Part shown: in pieces, positions 60,933-64,000 of the stretch
Layout: the number at the start of each line of letters is the position of its first letter
How positions within the stretch are numbered: the first letter of the stretch is position 1
NCBI RefSeq assembly: GCF_018614415.1
Contig: NZ_JAGGOO010000028.1
Span: 124,001 to 188,000 of the forward strand
DNA length: 64,000 bases
From: Streptomyces sp. ISL-12
Lineage (GTDB): Bacteria; Actinomycetota; Actinomycetes; Streptomycetales; Streptomycetaceae
Direction of reading: 5' to 3'
Program-made: the position numbers and the translations under genes
Notes under the pieces: generated by a model
Told to the model about the DNA's origin: nothing
Databases searched by the model: none
The model's input: only the letters and a program-made list of their open reading frames with translations

Positions 60933-61514
60933 TCAGGAAGCGCCGCGGGCTGCGCGCAGGCCGGTCCAGCGGCGGGCGCCGGCGGCGGGCAGGTCCAGCT
61001 GGTCCAGGACGCGGGAGACGATGTGCTCCACGACGTCGTCGACCGTCTCCGGGTGGTTGTAGAAGGCGGGCACGGGCGGGACGACGCGGACCCCCATGCG
61101 GGCCAGCGCCAGCATGTTCTCCAGGTGGATCTCGCTGAGCGGCGTCTCGCGGGGGACCAGCACCAGCGGCCGGCGCTCCTTCAGCGTCACGTCCGCCGCC
61201 CGGCCCACCAGGCCGTCCGCGTAACCGGCGCGGATGCCGGCCAGTGTCTTCATCGAGCACGGGATCACGACCATGCCGTCCGTCCGGAACGAACCGGAGG
61301 AGATGGTGGCGCCCTGGTCCTCGGGCGGGTGTGCCACGTCGGCCAGCGCGGCCACCTCCCGCATGGTGCGGCCGGTCTCCAGCTCGACGGTGGCCCGCGC
61401 CCAGCGGCTGGCGACGAAGTGGGTCTCCACGTCCGGCAGTTCGGCGAGGCGCTCCAGCAGCCGCACCCCGAAGGGCGCGCCGGTGGCCCCCGTCATCGCC
61501 ACGATCACCCGCAC
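60933..61514 (-). CDS. vdcB: Flavin prenyltransferase, subunit B (UbiX family)
   Basis: 193 residues with the UbiX start VIVAMTGATGAPFGVRLLERLAEL, the flavin loop SSGSFRTDGMVVIPCSMKTLAGIRAGYADGLVGRAADVTLKERRPLVLVPRETPLSEIHLENM, and PAFYNHPETVDDVV. It makes the prenylated FMN for the UbiD subunit. GTG start at 61514. First gene of the operon; divergent from an AraC gene. Confidence 0.92.
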   Translation of the reverse strand: MRVIVAMTGATGAPFGVRLLERLAELPDVETHFVASRWARATVELETGRTMREVAALADVAHPPEDQGATISSGSFRTDGMVVIPCSMKTLAGIRAGYADGLVGRAADVTLKERRPLVLVPRETPLSEIHLENMLALARMGVRVVPPVPAFYNHPETVDDVVEHIVSRVLDQLDLPAAGARRWTGLRAARGAS

Positions 61515-61607
61515 GGCACACCTGTTCCTTTTCGGTCAGCTCCCGGTCCGTTCTCCGTCCACGCTAGGAGCCACTGCTGGCGTGGGCCGGTATGCTGAGG
61601 ACAACTG

Positions 61608-62510
61608 ATGGGGAAAAACGGACAGGTGCGCGGTATGGCTTCCACGATCACCGACGTGGCGTACCGGCCCGCGCTGAGCGCGCCGATCGGCATGGACGTC
61701 GTCGACTTCGCGGAGCTGCGGGCCCGCGGCCGGCGCCGCGGCATCGACCTGTCCAGCCCGCAGCGCCCGGACTTCCACCACCTCATCCACGTCCACCCGG
61801 ACTCCGCGCCGCTGCCGCACACCGTGGACTTCACCCGGTACGTCGTCCCGGCCGGCGGCTGGCTGTGGGTGCGGCCCGGCCAGGTCCACCAGTACGGCGC
61901 CGGACCCGAGGGGCCCTGGGCCGTGGCGACCGGGGACATCGTGATCTGGCGCCCCGGTTTCGTCCCGGACGATCCCCCGGACGCGGCGGGCCCCGTCGTC
62001 CCGGCGGGCCCGCACGCCCGGTCGGTGGACCACGCCCGCCGGCACCTGGTCGCCGAGTACGCGGACCTGGGCACGATGCCCCTGGAGGCGCACAACAAGG
62101 CGCTGCGGATGCTGCTGACGGTCCTGCTGCTGCGGCTGGCCCACGCCGCACCGCCGGAGACCACCGGCGCCGAGGCGGCCGGGGACGGGCCCTTCCCCCG
62201 CTTCCGGGCCGCCGTGGAGCGGGACTTCACCCGCACCCACCGCGTCGCCGACTACGCCGCCGCCCTCGGCTACAGCGTGCGCACCCTCACCCGCGCCGTC
62301 CACGCCGCCACCGGGACGACGGCCAAGGCGTACCTCGACGCCCGCATCGTGCTGGAGGCCAAACGCCTGCTGGTGCACACCGACCGGACCGCCGCCGACG
62401 TCGCCCGCCACCTCGGCTTCGCCGACCCCAGCGACTTCGGCGCGTTCTTCCGTAGGCACGACGGGCGCACCCCGCTGGAGTTCCGGGCGGCGGCCCGGGG
62501 GACGGCCTGA
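61608..62510 (+). CDS. AraC-family regulator, divergent from vdcB
   Basis: 300 residues. A cupin-like N-terminal half (PDFHHLIHVHPDSAPLPHTVDFTRYVVPAGGWLWVRPGQVHQYG) and a C-terminal AraC domain (FTRTHRVADYAAALGYSVRTLTRAVHAATGTTAKAYLDARIVLEAKRLLVHTDRTAADVARHLGFADPSDFGAFFRRHDGRTPLEFR). ATG 61608 has GAGGA 6 bp upstream; ATG 61635 with AGGTG is an alternative. Position suggests aromatic-acid-dependent control of vdcBCD. Confidence 0.88.
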   Translation: MGKNGQVRGMASTITDVAYRPALSAPIGMDVVDFAELRARGRRRGIDLSSPQRPDFHHLIHVHPDSAPLPHTVDFTRYVVPAGGWLWVRPGQVHQYGAGPEGPWAVATGDIVIWRPGFVPDDPPDAAGPVVPAGPHARSVDHARRHLVAEYADLGTMPLEAHNKALRMLLTVLLLRLAHAAPPETTGAEAAGDGPFPRFRAAVERDFTRTHRVADYAAALGYSVRTLTRAVHAATGTTAKAYLDARIVLEAKRLLVHTDRTAADVARHLGFADPSDFGAFFRRHDGRTPLEFRAAARGTA

Positions 62511-62521
62511 CCCCGCACGGG

Positions 62522-63508
62522 TCAGCGCGGCGCCAAGGCCGCCCAGGCGTCGTCGTCCAGCGCGAGGAACTCCTCCGTCCGCGCGCGCGACGGCATCACC
62601 GGTACGTCGTCCCGGGTGCGCAGGGCCGCCGCGGCGGCGAGATGGCCCAGCCGCAGCCGGGAGCGCTCGTCGCGGCCGTCCAGGACACCGGAGAGGTAAC
62701 CGGCCGCGAACGCGTCGCCCGCGCCGACCGGTTCGACCACCTTGACCGGCAGCGACGGCACGAACGTCCGGACACCCCCGGCGTACGAGGTGGCCCCGTG
62801 CTCCGCGTCCTTGACCACCACGGCCGGCGCCGGTCCGAGCAGCGCGGCCACGTCCTGCGCGCGGGGCGTGGCCCACAGCCCCTCGGCCTCGTCCCGGCCG
62901 ACGAACACCAGGTCGGCGGCGCGGGCGAGGGCCAGCAACCGGGGCGCCGCCTCGTCCCGGCCGCCGCGCCACAGGGCGGGACGGTGGTTGACGTCGAAGG
63001 AGACGACCGGGCCCGTACCGGTGACCCGGTCCACGAGCAGCGCGTCGAGCAGGCCGGCGCAGCCGTCCGAGAGCGCCGCGGTGATGCCCGTCAGGTGCGT
63101 CAGCCGGGCCCGGCGCAGCAGCGGCAGCCGGGCCAGCTCCGGGCCCATGCCGGCGGCGGCCGACTCCCGGCGGTAGTAGTGCGCACGGGTGCCGTCCGGC
63201 CCCGGGTCCTTGAAGTAGACGCCGGTCGGCCGGTCCGGGTCGGTCTGGACCGCGCCCACCTCAACGCCGCGCGCGGTGAGTTCGGCCAGGACACGGCGCC
63301 CGAACGGGTCGTCGCCCAGCCGGCTGAGCCAGGCGGCCCGGTGGCCGAGCCCGGCCAGCGCGCAGGCGACGTTGGACTCGGCGCCGCCGATGCCCAGCCT
63401 GAGCTGCGCCTGCTCGGCGAGCGGCCGGTCGTCCGGCGGGCCGAGGACGGCCATCGTCTCGCCGACACACACGGCGTCGGCGGCGGGCGGCGGGGTGGGC
63501 AGAGCCAC
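62522..63508 (-). CDS. PfkB-family sugar kinase, 2-keto-3-deoxygluconokinase-like
   Basis: 328 residues. AVCVGETMAVLGPPDDRPLAEQAQLRLGIGGAESNVACALAGLGHRAAWLSRLGDDPFGRRVL at the start and the PfkB signature VEPVGAGDAFAAGYLSGVLDG near 245 with the catalytic Asp in GAGD. Sequence at the start resembles KDG kinases. GTG 63508 is preceded by AGGAGG at 5 bp; a GTG overlapping the upstream stop is also in frame but lacks an SD. It phosphorylates a sugar acid, with the adjacent dehydrogenase probably in the same pathway. Confidence 0.85.
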   Translation of the reverse strand: MALPTPPPAADAVCVGETMAVLGPPDDRPLAEQAQLRLGIGGAESNVACALAGLGHRAAWLSRLGDDPFGRRVLAELTARGVEVGAVQTDPDRPTGVYFKDPGPDGTRAHYYRRESAAAGMGPELARLPLLRRARLTHLTGITAALSDGCAGLLDALLVDRVTGTGPVVSFDVNHRPALWRGGRDEAAPRLLALARAADLVFVGRDEAEGLWATPRAQDVAALLGPAPAVVVKDAEHGATSYAGGVRTFVPSLPVKVVEPVGAGDAFAAGYLSGVLDGRDERSRLRLGHLAAAAALRTRDDVPVMPSRARTEEFLALDDDAWAALAPR

Positions 63509-63540
63509 GGGAACCTCCTGGGGATCGGTGTCGCGCGGGC

Positions 63541-64000
63541 TCACGCGCCGGACAGACGCAGCATGACCTTGCTGCTGCCGCTGCCCGGGTCCGCGGCGGC
63601 CGACAGCGCCTCCTCGGCCCGCGCCAGCGGGAACCGGTGGGTGATCAGCGGGCGCACGTCCACGCCGTCCCGCAGGGCGAGCAGCGCGTCGTCGATCTCC
63701 TCGACGAAACGGTACGAGCCCGTCCAGGTGATCTCGCGGGTCACCAGGTCACCGAGGACGGCGCTGACGGCCGTACCGGGCAGGTTGCCGACCTGGACCA
63801 GGGTGCCGCCCCGGGCGGTGGCCCGCAGCACCGCGCCGAGCGCCGCCGGAGCGCCGGACGCCTCGAAGACGACCTCCACGTCCTCGGGCAGCACCTCGCC
63901 GCGGGAGAGGTCACGGGTCTCGGCGGCGCCCATCGCACGGGCTACGGCGAGGGCGTCCGCCGACAGGTCGGCGGCGATCACGGTGTCCGCGCCGCGGTAC
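63541..64000 (-). CDS. Zinc-type alcohol/polyol dehydrogenase, C-terminal part (5' end outside window)
   Basis: The visible 150 residues include the NAD-domain end (VIAADLSADALAVARAMGAAETRD), VEVVFEASGAPAALGAVLRATARGGTLVQVGNLPG and the C-terminal PLITHRFPLARAEEALSAAADPGSGSSKVMLRL of medium-chain dehydrogenases such as L-idonate or sorbitol dehydrogenase. The zinc ligands are outside the window. Its stop is 32 bp before the kinase start used here. Confidence 0.8.
   Translation of the reverse strand, partial: YRGADTVIAADLSADALAVARAMGAAETRDLSRGEVLPEDVEVVFEASGAPAALGAVLRATARGGTLVQVGNLPGTAVSAVLGDLVTREITWTGSYRFVEEIDDALLALRDGVDVRPLITHRFPLARAEEALSAAADPGSGSSKVMLRLSGA

Noticed and set aside
1-64000. 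rRNA, tRNA, riboswitch and prophage features
   Set aside because: I saw no cloverleaf with conserved T-loop, no riboswitch core and no phage structural genes by reading; a covariance-model search would be decisive.

Overview
The window is chromosomal DNA from a Streptomyces or a very close relative. The evidence is about 73% G+C, strong third-position G/C bias, frequent GTG starts, Tat and lipoprotein signals typical of actinomycetes, ABC sugar importers without their own ATPase, and Streptomyces-type families (SCO6745-like, DUF664, vdcBCD, the blaA/blaB/beta-lactamase locus). It looks like accessory metabolic and regulatory chromosome arm: about 50 complete genes, many arranged as regulator-target pairs with visible palindromic operators, plus several decaying genes. 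I saw no rRNA, tRNA, CRISPR array, transposase or phage genes.

0-9.2 kb: the end of a CocE-type hydrolase, a secreted YncE-like beta-propeller behind an iron-box-like palindrome, a GNAT acetyltransferase, a PBP4-type D,D-carboxypeptidase, a DUF664/DinB protein, a WYL regulator divergent from a PhnB-like VOC protein, and an aldo/keto reductase followed closely by a winged-helix protein.

9.5-17.8 kb: a carbohydrate regulon. A LacI-type repressor is divergent from a substrate-binding protein / two permeases / GH2 hydrolase operon. An identical 16-bp palindromic operator lies in this divergent promoter and in front of a secreted sialidase-fold hydrolase with a ricin-type lectin domain.

17.8-27.3 kb: a small hypothetical protein, HtpG, a small membrane protein, an HU-like protein without the usual DNA-binding arm, a MarR/VOC pair with two operators, a patch of frameshifted membrane-protein genes bounded by a 48/49-nt inverted repeat, an alpha/beta hydrolase, an acyltransferase-3 protein and an ankyrin-GNAT fusion.

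27.3-37.6 kb: the inducible beta-lactamase locus (blaB, blaA, divergent beta-lactamase), a TetR/flavin monooxygenase pair with two operators, an ECF41-type sigma factor with its partner oxidoreductase, a DUF2218 protein, an alpha/beta hydrolase and a tandem-discoidin protein. A rearranged kinase-like pseudogene fills 37.7-38.5 kb.

38.6-51.7 kb: a Tat-exported FAD dehydrogenase, an SCO6745-family protein and a FemX-like transferase around a possible GntR site, the GntR regulator, and a second sugar operon (permeases, binding protein, GH36 alpha-galactosidase, ROK protein) divergent from a secreted DUF4832/CBM protein.

51.7-64 kb: an orphan TOPRIM protein, a second FAD-monooxygenase/TetR pair, a decayed methyltransferase, an AraC regulator and TauE/SafE permease, GAPDH, the vdcBCD hydroxyaryl-acid decarboxylase operon with one co-directional and one divergent AraC-type regulator, and a PfkB sugar kinase with a zinc dehydrogenase cut by the right edge.
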